From assembly GCF_018417475.1 (NCBI RefSeq), contig NZ_CP054856.1:310001-374000 (forward strand): a stretch of DNA of 64,000 bases, given 5' to 3'. Below are positions 16,594 through 25,281 of the stretch, in pieces. Numbering within the stretch: position 1 is the first letter of the stretch; each line of letters begins with the position of its first letter. The position numbers and the translations under genes were made by a program. The notes under the pieces are model-generated. The model was not told where the DNA came from. It made no database searches and saw only the letters and a list, made by a program, of their open reading frames with translations. This DNA is from Novosphingobium decolorationis. Its GTDB lineage: Bacteria > Pseudomonadota > Alphaproteobacteria > Sphingomonadales > Sphingomonadaceae.

Positions 16594-18132
16594 GTGTCCG
16601 CTATCCGCCATGCCCTGAACACCAAGCGTGAAAACGACTTCGCGCAGTGGTACCAGGAAGTGATCGCCGAGGCCGAAATGGCCGAAGAATCCGGTGTCCG
16701 TGGTTGCATGGTGATCAAACCCTGGGGCTACGGCATCTGGGAGCGCATGCAGCGCCTGATGGACGACCGCATCAAGGATGCCGGCGTCGACAATTGCTAT
16801 TTCCCGCTGTTCATCCCGCTGTCCTACTTCTCCAAGGAAGCCGAACACGTGGATGGCTTCGCCAAGGAAATGGCCGTGGTGACCCACCACCGTCTGGTCT
16901 CGGACGGGAAGGGCGGCCTGGTCCCCGATCCCGAGGCCAAGCTCGAAGAGCCGCTGATCGTGCGTCCGACCTCGGAAACCGTGATCGGCCAGGCCATGGG
17001 CCGCTGGATCCAGTCCTGGCGCGACCTGCCGCTGATGACCAACCAGTGGGCCAACGTCGTGCGCTGGGAAATGCGCACCCGCATGTTCCTGCGCACCAGC
17101 GAGTTCCTCTGGCAGGAAGGGCACACCGCCCACGCCGACCGTGTGGACGCAATGGAAGAGACGCTGCGCGCGCTCGAAATGTACCGCGAGTTCGCCGAAG
17201 ACGTCCTGGCCATGCCGGTCATCGCCGGGGAAAAGCCCGAGAACGAGCGCTTCCCGGGCGCCGATGCGACCTACTCGATCGAGGCCATGATGCAGGACGG
17301 CAAGGCGCTCCAGGCGGGCACCTCGCATTACCTGGGCACCGGCTTCGCCAAGGCGGCGGGCATCAGCTACCAGGATCGCGAAGGCCAGCAGCAGCTGTGC
17401 CACACGACGTCGTGGGGCACCTCGACCCGCATGGTCGGCGGGCTCATCATGACCCATGGTGACGACGATGGCCTGCGCGTGCCGCCCGCCGTGGCGCCGC
17501 ACCAGATCGTCATTCTCCCGATGCTGCGCGACAAGCCCGAAGACGCCGCGCTGCTGGCCTACTGCGAAGACCTGCGCAAGGCACTTGGCGCACGCCAGGC
17601 CCTGGGCGAGAAGATCCGCGTCATGCTGGACAAGCGTCCGGGCAAGGCCGCGCTCAAGCGCTGGGGCTGGGTCAAGAAGGGCGTTCCGCTGATCCTGGAG
17701 ATCGGCGGACGCGATGCCGAGAACGGACAGATTACCGTCGTTCGCCGCGACCAGCTCTGGAACGAGGCGGGCAAGGTCAACTTCAAGGCCATGGCTCGCG
17801 AGGCTTTCCTTGGTGTCGCTGCCGGCGAACTGGAAGACCTTCAGGCTTCGCTCTTCGCCGAAGCCAAGGCCAAGCGCGACGCCAACATCTCGCGCGTTTC
17901 GACCTTCGAGGAACTCGAGGCCTTCTTCGCTCCCAGCAAGAAGTACCCGGGCTGGGCCGAAGTGCAGTGGTCGCGCCCGACCGATGTGCAGCTGGAAGAG
18001 GTCGTGCAGCGCCTGAAGGCGCTCAAGCTCACCATGCGCAACACACCCATGGACGCCGAGCCCGTCAGCGGTGCGTGCATCTTCACCGGCGAACCTGCGG
18101 CCGAACGTATCTACGTCGCGCGCTCTTACTAG
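16594..18132 (+). CDS. proS: Prolyl-tRNA synthetase, archaeal/eukaryotic-type
   Basis: A 512-residue class II synthetase that charges tRNA-Pro. It has the class II motifs and the sequence style of the archaeal-type enzyme: GVRGCMVIKPWGYGIWERMQ, FPLFIPLSYFSKEAEHVDGF, LIVRPTSETVIGQA, then GTSHYLGTGFAKA and an anticodon domain starting at about residue 300. It lacks the inserted editing domain of the long bacterial type and ends in a C-terminal extension closing with Tyr (IYVARSY), as in Thermus and archaeal ProRS. The start is probably GTG 16594; TTG 16588 is an alternative two codons upstream. It is preceded by tandem terminators. Confidence 0.93.
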   Translation: MSAIRHALNTKRENDFAQWYQEVIAEAEMAEESGVRGCMVIKPWGYGIWERMQRLMDDRIKDAGVDNCYFPLFIPLSYFSKEAEHVDGFAKEMAVVTHHRLVSDGKGGLVPDPEAKLEEPLIVRPTSETVIGQAMGRWIQSWRDLPLMTNQWANVVRWEMRTRMFLRTSEFLWQEGHTAHADRVDAMEETLRALEMYREFAEDVLAMPVIAGEKPENERFPGADATYSIEAMMQDGKALQAGTSHYLGTGFAKAAGISYQDREGQQQLCHTTSWGTSTRMVGGLIMTHGDDDGLRVPPAVAPHQIVILPMLRDKPEDAALLAYCEDLRKALGARQALGEKIRVMLDKRPGKAALKRWGWVKKGVPLILEIGGRDAENGQITVVRRDQLWNEAGKVNFKAMAREAFLGVAAGELEDLQASLFAEAKAKRDANISRVSTFEELEAFFAPSKKYPGWAEVQWSRPTDVQLEEVVQRLKALKLTMRNTPMDAEPVSGACIFTGEPAAERIYVARSY

Positions 18133-18157
18133 AGCCTGCGCAAACAGGGACCGAGCC

Positions 18158-18763
18158 ATGAACGTGATAGAGCCGATCCGGCATTGCCTCTCGAACCTCG
18201 TCACGTTCACAGGGCGCGATTCGCGTACGACCTTCTGGATCTACACCGCGTTTCTCGTGGTGCTCTATTTCGCCGTATCGTGGATCTATGGTCTGATTGT
18301 GGGCGGTGCGATGGTGCTGGACGGCATCAACGCCATCTCATCGAATCCGGATAGCGTGAATGAAGCCGCCATGGCCGATGCGATTAGAACACGCATGGCA
18401 TCCACTCTGGTCGGCACGATCTGGGTCAACGCGATTGCATCCCTTGTCGCAACCGGATTGCTGGTCGCCGCGTTCGTGCGCCGCCTCCACGATTCCGGCA
18501 AGCCGGGCTGGATTGCGGGCCTTGCCGTTGCTTTGAAGCTCGTCGGCATCGGCGGCGGCATCGCCAGCATCCCCCTTGTTACAGCGGCGTTCGAGAAGCT
18601 CGACTTCGCGCATCCCGAAACCATGCAGGCAGACCTTCAGGGCCTCAACAGTTCGCCGGCCGTGCTCCTGGGCATGGTCCCCCTGCTGCTTGTCGTGGTC
18701 TTTGGCATCATGGGCTCGAGCGATGGCGATAACCGCTACGGCCCGGAACCCGACGACTACTGA
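18158..18763 (+). CDS. DUF805 family membrane protein
   Basis: A 201-residue inner-membrane protein with about four helices. DUF805 landmarks are present: FTGRDSRTTFWIYTAF at the N-terminus (the F-x-GR-x-R-x-x-FW pattern), VRRLHDSGKPGW in the middle, and the C-terminal SDGDNRYGP motif. It differs from short members by a long loop between helices two and three. The function of the family is unknown. Start ATG 18158, 25 bases after proS, so it may be read from the same transcript. Confidence 0.85.
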   Translation: MNVIEPIRHCLSNLVTFTGRDSRTTFWIYTAFLVVLYFAVSWIYGLIVGGAMVLDGINAISSNPDSVNEAAMADAIRTRMASTLVGTIWVNAIASLVATGLLVAAFVRRLHDSGKPGWIAGLAVALKLVGIGGGIASIPLVTAAFEKLDFAHPETMQADLQGLNSSPAVLLGMVPLLLVVVFGIMGSSDGDNRYGPEPDDY

Positions 18764-18824
18764 CCAGAGCGAGAGCTGCGGCCAAGGCTTGCTTTCTGCG
18801 TTGGCGCGGGGAACATTGCGCGCC

Positions 18825-20156
18825 ATGAACGCTCGCATTTTCCACACCGCAGTCGCGCTTGGCGCCGTCCTTTCCCCTATGACCGCCCATGCGGATCCGG
18901 CCTCGGAGGCGCGTCTGCGCGCCGACGTGGAGACCCTTGTTTCCTTCGGAACCCGCCACACGCTGTCCTCGGCGAGCGATCCGGTGCGGGGGATCGGTGC
19001 GGCCCGGGCCTGGGCCGCGCGTGAGTTCGCGAAGATCGGTACGGCGTGCGGGAACTGCCTCGATATCGTTCAGCCGGAACAGACGGTCACCGGCCGCCGC
19101 GTCCCCGAACCGACCCGCATTGTCGATGTGGTCGCGATCCAGCGCGGGACCGAACGACCGAATGAAGTCATCATCGTGCAGGGGCACATCGACAGCCGGG
19201 TAAGCGACGTCATGGACGCAACCAGCGATGCTCCCGGCGCGAATGACGATGCCTCGGGCGTGGCGCTTGTCCTCGAGGCCGCGCGCGCGCTCTCCCCGCA
19301 GAAGTTTCCGACAACGATCGTCTACGCCGCGCTCTCCGGGGAAGAGCAGGGGCTTCTGGGTGGAAAGGTACTGGCGGACTACGCCAGGGCGCAGGGCTGG
19401 ACCGTGAAGGCGGTCCTCAACAACGATATCGTGGGCGGCTCGTGCGGCTCGGACGGCTATTGCGACGATGCCCATGTGCGCCTTTTCTCCGAAGGTCCCC
19501 GCGCCGATGCAACCGACGAGACGCGCAGTGCCGCGCGGCGTTTTGGCGGTGAGAATGACAGTCCGGGCCGCAACCTCTCACGCTTCATCACGAACCTTGT
19601 TCCGGGGATCGATCCCGCCTTCGACGTGCGCGAGATCTGGCGCGCGGACCGCATGGGGCGTGGCGGCGACCAGACCCCGTTCCTCGAACTGGGCTATCCG
19701 GCCGTGCGCTTTACGGTCGCGGTCGAGAACTACGATCACCAGCACCAGGACCTGCGCACCGAGGGCAGTACGTTTTACGGGGACACGGTCGAGTACATGG
19801 ATTTTCCCTATCTCGCCAAGGTCACCGACTTGAACATTGCGGCGCTCGGTGCCCTGGCGAAGTCGCCGATGCCGCCCGCACCCCGTGCCGATGCAGCCGT
19901 AAAGACCTGGACCGACGTGACCTGGGAGCCGGTCGCGGGCGCTGCGACCTATTCGGTGTGGAAGCGCGCGACCAACGCGGCGGACTGGGAGGCGGAGCCC
20001 ATCGTCACGGGGACCTCCGAGACCAGCGTGAAACTGGAGGGCCTTCGCGGGGACGACTGGATCCTGGGCGTCAGCGCCAGTTCGCCAAGCGGCGCCCAAA
20101 GCCCGATTGCGGCTGCGGTGCCGGGCGGGGCCTTTTACCCACTCCAGCAGGACTGA
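18825..20156 (+). CDS. Secreted M28-family zinc aminopeptidase
   Basis: A 443-residue periplasmic or exported peptidase with a signal peptide (cleavage after AHA, about residue 24). The two-zinc site is complete: His in VQGHIDS, Asp in GANDDASG, the catalytic Glu pair in LSGEEQGLLG, Asp in NNDIVGG and the final His in YDHQHQDL. A C-terminal domain of about 95 residues starting at WTDVTWEPVAGAATYSVW resembles a fibronectin III fold. Cys pairs (CGNC, CGSDGYC) may form disulfides. It probably removes N-terminal residues from peptides. ATG 18825 directly precedes the signal peptide. Confidence 0.88.
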   Translation: MNARIFHTAVALGAVLSPMTAHADPASEARLRADVETLVSFGTRHTLSSASDPVRGIGAARAWAAREFAKIGTACGNCLDIVQPEQTVTGRRVPEPTRIVDVVAIQRGTERPNEVIIVQGHIDSRVSDVMDATSDAPGANDDASGVALVLEAARALSPQKFPTTIVYAALSGEEQGLLGGKVLADYARAQGWTVKAVLNNDIVGGSCGSDGYCDDAHVRLFSEGPRADATDETRSAARRFGGENDSPGRNLSRFITNLVPGIDPAFDVREIWRADRMGRGGDQTPFLELGYPAVRFTVAVENYDHQHQDLRTEGSTFYGDTVEYMDFPYLAKVTDLNIAALGALAKSPMPPAPRADAAVKTWTDVTWEPVAGAATYSVWKRATNAADWEAEPIVTGTSETSVKLEGLRGDDWILGVSASSPSGAQSPIAAAVPGGAFYPLQQD

Positions 20157-20216
20157 CGCAGCCTCAACGCGTCGCTGCCCATTGCATTCAGGCCCTGTGT
20201 GTCCCATGGCAAGGCT

Positions 20217-22487
20217 ATGGCATTCAAGAAACGGCCCGAACCGGGGCTGCCGACGCGCAAGCAGATCCTCGACTTCATCCAGAACGCGGACGGCCCCGCC
20301 GGCAAGCGTGAGATCGCGCGCGCCTTCGCGCTGAAGGGGCAGGAGAAGATCCAGCTCAAGGCGCTGCTCAAGGATATGGCCGAGGAAGGCCTGATCGACG
20401 GCAAGCGCACCGCGTACCACCGCATGGGCGGGTTACCCAAGGTAACCGTGCTGCGCGTGATCGACATCGACGAGGGCGAGGCGATTGCCGTGCCCGATAC
20501 CTGGCACCCCGAGGACGCGAGCCCTCCGCCGCGCATCCGCCTTGTCGAAGCCAAGGGCAAGCGCAACCCGATGGGCGCGCTCAAGAAAGGTGACCGCGTA
20601 CTTTCCCGGACCGAGGAAACCGGATCGGGCTGGCGCGGCTATCCGATGAAGAAACTTGCCCTGCGCTCTGAACAGATGCTGGGCGTGGTGGAGATCGACA
20701 AGTCGGGGCAGGGCTGGTTGCAGCCCGTCGACAAGCGCATCCGCCAGTCCTCCAAGATCAGCGATCTGGGCGGCGCCGAAGCGGGCGAGCTCGTGCTGGC
20801 CGAGCCCATCGGCAAGTCGGTGCGTGCGGCGGTCAAGGTCACCGAGGTTCTTGGCGAACCGCTTGCGCCCAAGGCCTTCAGCCTGATCGCGATCCACAAG
20901 CACGGCATTCCCAATCACTTCGAGGAAGAGACGCTGGGCGAGGCGGAGGCCGCCGCGAAGCTGCCGCTCAACCACGAGGACCGTGAGGACCTGCGCCACC
21001 TTCCGATCGTGGCCATCGACCCGTCGGACGCGCGCGACCACGACGACGCGATCTGGGCGCAGCCGCGCGAGGATGGCGGTTTCGACGCGCTCGTCGCGAT
21101 TGCCGACGTCTCGTTCTACGTGCGCCCGGGCGGCAGTATCGACAGGGAAGCGCGCAAGCGCGGCAATTCGGTCTACTTCCCCGACCGAGTCGTGCCCATG
21201 CTGCCCGAAATCCTGAGCGCCGACGTCTGTTCGCTCCGCTCGGGCGAGGATCGGGCTGCGATGGCCTGCCACATGGTCCTCGACGCGCAGGGCAAGGTCA
21301 TCGACTGGCGCTTTACCCGCGCCATCGTGCGCATCGACGAAGTGATCGCCTACGAGGAAGCGCAGGCCCGCATCGACGAGGATCGTGCTGGCGCAAATCT
21401 CCAGGGCCTCTGGGCCTGCTGGAAGGCACTCGCGGCGGCCCGCAAAGCCCGCGACCCGCTCGAACTGGAACTGCCTGAACGGCGTGTCCAGCTCGACACC
21501 GAAGGACGCATCACCGAGATCGCCACGCGCGAACGTCTCGATGCGCACCGCGTGGTCGAGGACTTCATGATCGCGGCCAACGTCGCGGCGGCCAAGGCGC
21601 TGGAAGCCAAGGTCGCGCCGGTCGTCTACCGTGTTCACGAAGCGCCGAGCCGCGAGAAGCTGGTCGCGCTGAAGGACTACCTCGCCACCTTCGACATGAA
21701 GCTGGCGATGGGTCAGGTCATCACGCCGGGGCTGTTCAACCGCATGCTCAAGGACATTTCCGACGAGGCTGAAAAGGCGCTCATCATGGAAGCGGTCCTG
21801 CGCAGCCAGACCCAGGCGTACTATGGGCCGCGCAACGCCGGGCACTTCGGTCTTGCGCTGGGCTCCTACGCCCACTTCACCTCGCCGATCCGTCGCTATG
21901 CCGACCTTCTGGTCCACCGTGCGCTCGTCGATGCCTACCATCTCGAACAGCCCGCTCCAAAGGGCGACATCCCGGCAACCAGTGGCCTTTCCGAGCGTGA
22001 CCGCGAGGATCTTGGCCGGGTGACCGATGCCATCAGCAAGGCCGAGCGCCGCGCGATGGAAGCCGAGCGCGAAACTATCGACCGCTATGTTGCGGCCTGG
22101 CTCGCCTCGCGCGTGGGTGAGGTCTTTCAGACCCGCATTACCGGCGTCCAGAAGTTCGGCTTCTTCGCGACAATCATTTCGCTCGGCGGCGATGGGCTCG
22201 TCCCGGTCTCGACGCTGGGCGACGAGCGCTTTGATTACGATGAAAAGAAGCAGGTTCTGCAAGGCGAACGGAGCGGCACGACGTACGCCATCGGGCAGAT
22301 CCTGCCGCTGCGCCTCGCCGAAGCGAACCCTCTGACCGGCGCGCTCAAGTTCGAGCTGGAAGAGGGCGGTGGCCGGATCGAACCGCGCGGCAAACCCGCG
22401 CCGCTCAAGCACCGTGGCAAGCATCTGGTCGGAAAGCGCGGTCGCCCGGCGAACATCCGCCACCAGGGACGCGGCAAGAAGCGCTGA
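20217..22487 (+). CDS. rnr: Ribonuclease R
   Basis: A 756-residue 3'-5' hydrolytic exoribonuclease of the RNB family, able to degrade structured RNA. Domains: N-terminal winged helix (PTRKQILDFIQNADGPAGKREIARAF), two cold-shock domains, the RNB catalytic core with its acidic cluster (AIDPSDARDHDDAIWA, from about residue 270) and the HFTSPIRRYADLLVHR signature, an S1 domain near residue 640, and a basic tail (KHRGKHLVGKRGRPANIRHQGRGKKR in outline). Start taken as ATG 20217; a GTG at 20199 is an alternative. The preceding M28 gene ends 60 bases upstream. Confidence 0.95.
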   Translation: MAFKKRPEPGLPTRKQILDFIQNADGPAGKREIARAFALKGQEKIQLKALLKDMAEEGLIDGKRTAYHRMGGLPKVTVLRVIDIDEGEAIAVPDTWHPEDASPPPRIRLVEAKGKRNPMGALKKGDRVLSRTEETGSGWRGYPMKKLALRSEQMLGVVEIDKSGQGWLQPVDKRIRQSSKISDLGGAEAGELVLAEPIGKSVRAAVKVTEVLGEPLAPKAFSLIAIHKHGIPNHFEEETLGEAEAAAKLPLNHEDREDLRHLPIVAIDPSDARDHDDAIWAQPREDGGFDALVAIADVSFYVRPGGSIDREARKRGNSVYFPDRVVPMLPEILSADVCSLRSGEDRAAMACHMVLDAQGKVIDWRFTRAIVRIDEVIAYEEAQARIDEDRAGANLQGLWACWKALAAARKARDPLELELPERRVQLDTEGRITEIATRERLDAHRVVEDFMIAANVAAAKALEAKVAPVVYRVHEAPSREKLVALKDYLATFDMKLAMGQVITPGLFNRMLKDISDEAEKALIMEAVLRSQTQAYYGPRNAGHFGLALGSYAHFTSPIRRYADLLVHRALVDAYHLEQPAPKGDIPATSGLSERDREDLGRVTDAISKAERRAMEAERETIDRYVAAWLASRVGEVFQTRITGVQKFGFFATIISLGGDGLVPVSTLGDERFDYDEKKQVLQGERSGTTYAIGQILPLRLAEANPLTGALKFELEEGGGRIEPRGKPAPLKHRGKHLVGKRGRPANIRHQGRGKKR

Positions 22488-22501
22488 TCCCGCGATCAAC
22501 T

Positions 22502-22536
22502 GGCATCGCCCCGACGAAATCGGTCGGCGCGATGCC
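22502..22536. terminator. Hairpin between convergent rnr and the stress-protein gene
   Basis: GGCATCGC-C-CCGAC pairs with GTCGG-C-GCGATGCC with one C-C mismatch and a seven-base loop. There is no T-run on either side. Probably the shared transcription end of the two genes. Confidence 0.55.
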
Positions 22537-22555
22537 GGGTGTGACAGCCAGTAAC

Positions 22556-23017
22556 CTAGTTGTCGGCGAGGCGCTCGATGGCGGCATCGTCGAGGTTGCC
22601 CGGCACGACGAAGACCGGACAGGCCATGCGCGCAAGGCCCGAACCGGTGAAGTGCGAGACGAGGGGGCCCGGGCCTCCCTCGCGCGCAGCGCCCAGCACC
22701 AGCGCGGAGACTTCGGGGTGGGCTTCAAGGTACTTGCGCACGACTTTGATGTCCTCGCCGACCTCGACGGAAATCAGCGGCATCTTCGCACCTTGCGAGA
22801 GCAGGTTGCCGGCCGCTGCCGTCACCAGAGTCTCGGCCCGCGCGCGCGCTTCCTCCTCGATCGTGGCCTGCACGCCGGCGAAGGCGTTGAACTCCTGAGG
22901 GGGTACGATTGCAAGAAGGTGAAGTGCACCTTCGGTTTTTGCAGCTCTGCGCGCGGCGTAATGCAGCGCCACCAGAGCCTCGTCGCTTTCGTCCACAATG
23001 ACCAGATATACGCGCAT
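22556..23017 (-). CDS. Universal stress protein (UspA family)
   Basis: A 153-residue single USP domain: the first strand with its acidic turn (MRVYLVIVDESDEALVAL), the helix ALHYAARRA, and the nucleotide-binding C-terminal strand and glycine loop (SALVLGAAREGGPGPLVSHFTG) followed by CPVFVVPG. The G-2xG-9xG(S/T) ATP loop is approximate, so ATP binding is likely but not certain. Start ATG 23017 is preferred because GAGAGG sits six bases before it; ATG 23023 lies directly against that sequence. It diverges from the pyruvate dehydrogenase E2 gene. Confidence 0.88.
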   Translation of the reverse strand: MRVYLVIVDESDEALVALHYAARRAAKTEGALHLLAIVPPQEFNAFAGVQATIEEEARARAETLVTAAAGNLLSQGAKMPLISVEVGEDIKVVRKYLEAHPEVSALVLGAAREGGPGPLVSHFTGSGLARMACPVFVVPGNLDDAAIERLADN

Positions 23018-23098
23018 ATTCATCCTCTCACCGCGCTTTATCAGGGGTATTGAGCCTGCGCGCAACCCATCCCATATGCGAAAAAAGCACCTGTTGGG

Positions 23099-23114
23099 AG
23101 CTTGTGCGCAAGCT
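23099..23114. promoter_or_regulatory. Inverted repeat upstream of the PDH E2 operon
   Basis: AGCTTG and CAAGCT flank TGCG in the divergent region between the stress-protein gene and the E2 gene. It could be an operator or a small hairpin; no known site was matched. Confidence 0.3.
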
Positions 23115-23181
23115 GCAACTTGTTCAATGAAGGGGCAACCTGAAACGCCTCCCCACGGAAATAAGGGACAAAAAAGCTTCC

Positions 23182-24480
23182 ATGCCCATCGAGATCAAGA
23201 TGCCCGCCCTTTCCCCCACGATGGAAGAGGGCAAGCTGGCCAAATGGCTGGTCAAGGAAGGCGACACCGTCAGCTCGGGCGACATCATGGCCGAGATCGA
23301 AACCGACAAGGCCACGATGGAATTCGAGGCGGTCGATGAAGGCGTGATCGGCAAGATCGCCGTGCCCGAGGGCACCGAAGGCGTGAAGGTCGGCACGGTC
23401 ATCGCGCTGCTGGCCGAGGAGGGTGAGGATGCCTCCGCTCTGGCCGACGCCGACGTCTCCGCAGCTCCTGCTTCGGCCCCTGCCGCCAAGGAAGAAGAGG
23501 CTGCGGCCCCGGCTTCCAGCGCGCCCGCTCCCTCGCCGAGCCCGGCTCCCGCCGCCGCGAAGTCCGACGACAGCCGCATCAAGGCCTCGCCGCTCGCGCG
23601 CCGCATTGCCGCCGACAAGGGCCTCGACCTTGCAACCATCAAGGGCTCGGGCCCGAATGGTCGGATCGTGAAGGCGGACGTCGAGAACGCCGAGCCCGGC
23701 AAGGCCGAAGCGCCTGCCGCCGCCGCCGCTCCGGCGCCCGCAGCTGCACCGGCCGTCTCCAGCGCAGCCTCGATCCTGGACGATCGCGTGCCGCACACCA
23801 TCGAGACGCTCTCGGGCATGCGCAAGACGATCGCCAAGCGCCTCACCCAGTCCAAGCAGGAAGCGCCGCACATCTACCTGTCGGTGGACGTGAAGCTCGA
23901 CGCGCTGATGGCGCTGCGCGCGCAGGTGAACGAGACGCTCGCGAGCCGCGGCCTCAAGGTCTCGGTCAACGACATGCTGGTCAAGGCGCTCGGCATGGCG
24001 CTGGTCGAAGTTCCCGAGTGCAACGTGTCCTTCGCGGGCACCGAGCTCATCAAGTACGAACGTGCCGACATCTCGGTTGCCGTCTCGATCCCCAATGGCC
24101 TGATCACCCCGATCGTGCCGGACGCCAACAACAAGTCGTTCTCGCAGATCGCGAAGATGACCAAGGACCTTGGCACCCGCGCCAAGGAAGGCAAGCTCAA
24201 GCCCGAGGAATACCAGGGCGGTACGGCGTCGATCTCGAACATGGGCATGATGGGCATCAAGTCCTTCTCGGCGGTGGTGAACCCGCCGCAGGGCATGATC
24301 ATGGCGATTGGCGCCGGTCAGAAGCAGCCCTGGGTCATGGAAGACGGTTCGCTCGGTGTTGCCACCGTGATGAGCGCGACCGGCAGCTTCGACCACCGCG
24401 CCATCGACGGTGCCGACGGCGCGCGCCTGATGGCCGCGTTCAAGGACTTCGTCGAGAACCCGCTCGGGATGATCGCCTGA
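23182..24480 (+). CDS. pdhC: Pyruvate dehydrogenase E2, dihydrolipoamide acetyltransferase
   Basis: A 432-residue core subunit of the pyruvate dehydrogenase complex, transferring acetyl groups from lipoamide to CoA. One lipoyl domain (Lys43 in [10 protein letters not shown]), an Ala/Pro linker, a peripheral-subunit-binding domain ([16 protein letters not shown], with [14 protein letters not shown]), a second linker, and a catalytic domain ending in [15 protein letters not shown], which holds the His and Asp of the acyltransferase site. The single lipoyl domain fits alphaproteobacterial PDH. The E1 genes are not adjacent. Two thioesterase genes and the E3 gene follow within a few bases, making a four-gene operon. 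Confidence 0.93.
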   Translation: MPIEIKMPALSPTMEEGKLAKWLVKEGDTVSSGDIMAEIETDKATMEFEAVDEGVIGKIAVPEGTEGVKVGTVIALLAEEGEDASALADADVSAAPASAPAAKEEEAAAPASSAPAPSPSPAPAAAKSDDSRIKASPLARRIAADKGLDLATIKGSGPNGRIVKADVENAEPGKAEAPAAAAAPAPAAAPAVSSAASILDDRVPHTIETLSGMRKTIAKRLTQSKQEAPHIYLSVDVKLDALMALRAQVNETLASRGLKVSVNDMLVKALGMALVEVPECNVSFAGTELIKYERADISVAVSIPNGLITPIVPDANNKSFSQIAKMTKDLGTRAKEGKLKPEEYQGGTASISNMGMMGIKSFSAVVNPPQGMIMAIGAGQKQPWVMEDGSLGVATVMSATGSFDHRAIDGADGARLMAAFKDFVENPLGMIA

Positions 24481-24481
24481 G

Positions 24482-24886
24482 ATGGACACGGGATCAGGGC
24501 ATGGCGAGGTGGGTGACCTGGTCATCCGCGTCACCGCCATGCCCACCGATCTCAATCCCTACGGCGGGGTCTTCGGGGGCTGGCTGATGTGCCAGCTGGC
24601 CCTTGGCGCGAGTTCCCTCGTCACCCGGCGCACCGGCCTCAAGGCCGTTGTCGTGGGCGCCACCGATTTCGCCTTTCCGGGCGCAATGCAGGTGGGCGAC
24701 GAGCTCAACGTCTACGCCGATGTCCTGCGCGTGGGCCGCACCTCGATGACGGTGCGCACGCGCGGTTTCGGCCGAGCCCGGGCCAGTGACGAGGAAGTGG
24801 AAGTGGCCAACGGCACCTTTACCTTCGTCGGCCTCGACGCGAACGACCGTCCCAAGCCCCTGGCCGACGGGCGCAAGGAAGCATGA
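24482..24886 (+). CDS. Hotdog acyl-CoA thioesterase homologue with degenerate active site
   Basis: A 134-residue YciA-type hotdog protein, paralogous to the next gene. The N-x-x-G-D-h-FGGW helix is recognisable (LNPYGGVFGGWLMCQLALG), but the Asp after the first Gly is Gly29, and the Asp expected in the QMD position is replaced (QLA, residues 38-40). Since that Asp is the family's catalytic acid, this copy is probably inactive or altered and may pair with its neighbour. The ATG follows the E2 stop by one base. The C-terminal strand GTFTFVGLDANDRPKPL is normal. Confidence 0.75.
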   Translation: MDTGSGHGEVGDLVIRVTAMPTDLNPYGGVFGGWLMCQLALGASSLVTRRTGLKAVVVGATDFAFPGAMQVGDELNVYADVLRVGRTSMTVRTRGFGRARASDEEVEVANGTFTFVGLDANDRPKPLADGRKEA

Positions 24887-24887
24887 C

Positions 24888-25277
24888 ATGCAGGATATGA
24901 TCGCAGACAAGCGCGAGGCGGTGATCCGCGTCTCCGCGCGTCCAGCCGACACCAACGCTTATGGCGACATCTTCGGTGGCTGGCTGGTGAGCCAGATGGA
25001 CATGGCCGCCGGGCTCATCGCCGCGCGATTTTCGCGCGGGCGTGCCGTGACCATCGCCATGGATTCGATGCAGTTTCACAAGCCGGTGAGCATCGGGGAC
25101 GAAGTCTCCGTCTACGGCGACATCCAGAAGGTGGGCCGCACCTCGATGACCATCGCCATCGAGGCCTGGCGCCGCCATCGCTATGAAGAAGAGCGCGTGA
25201 AGGTGACCCAGGCGGTCTTCACCTTCGTCGCGATCGACGAGGCGGGCAGGCCCCGCGAGATCGAACAGGAGAAATAA
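24888..25277 (+). CDS. YciA-type acyl-CoA thioesterase
   Basis: A 129-residue hotdog-fold hydrolase of short- to medium-chain acyl-CoA. The full motif is present (NAYGDIFGGWLVSQMDMAAG, with the presumed catalytic Asp38), followed by the beta strands with FHKPVSIGDEV and GRTSMTIAIEAW. Members act as trimers of dimers. It starts one base after the preceding paralogue and ends four bases before lpdA, so it is expressed with E2 and E3. A role in limiting acetyl- or acyl-CoA near PDH, thus freeing CoA, is an inference from context. Confidence 0.87.
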   Translation: MQDMIADKREAVIRVSARPADTNAYGDIFGGWLVSQMDMAAGLIAARFSRGRAVTIAMDSMQFHKPVSIGDEVSVYGDIQKVGRTSMTIAIEAWRRHRYEEERVKVTQAVFTFVAIDEAGRPREIEQEK

Positions 25278-25281
25278 GACA

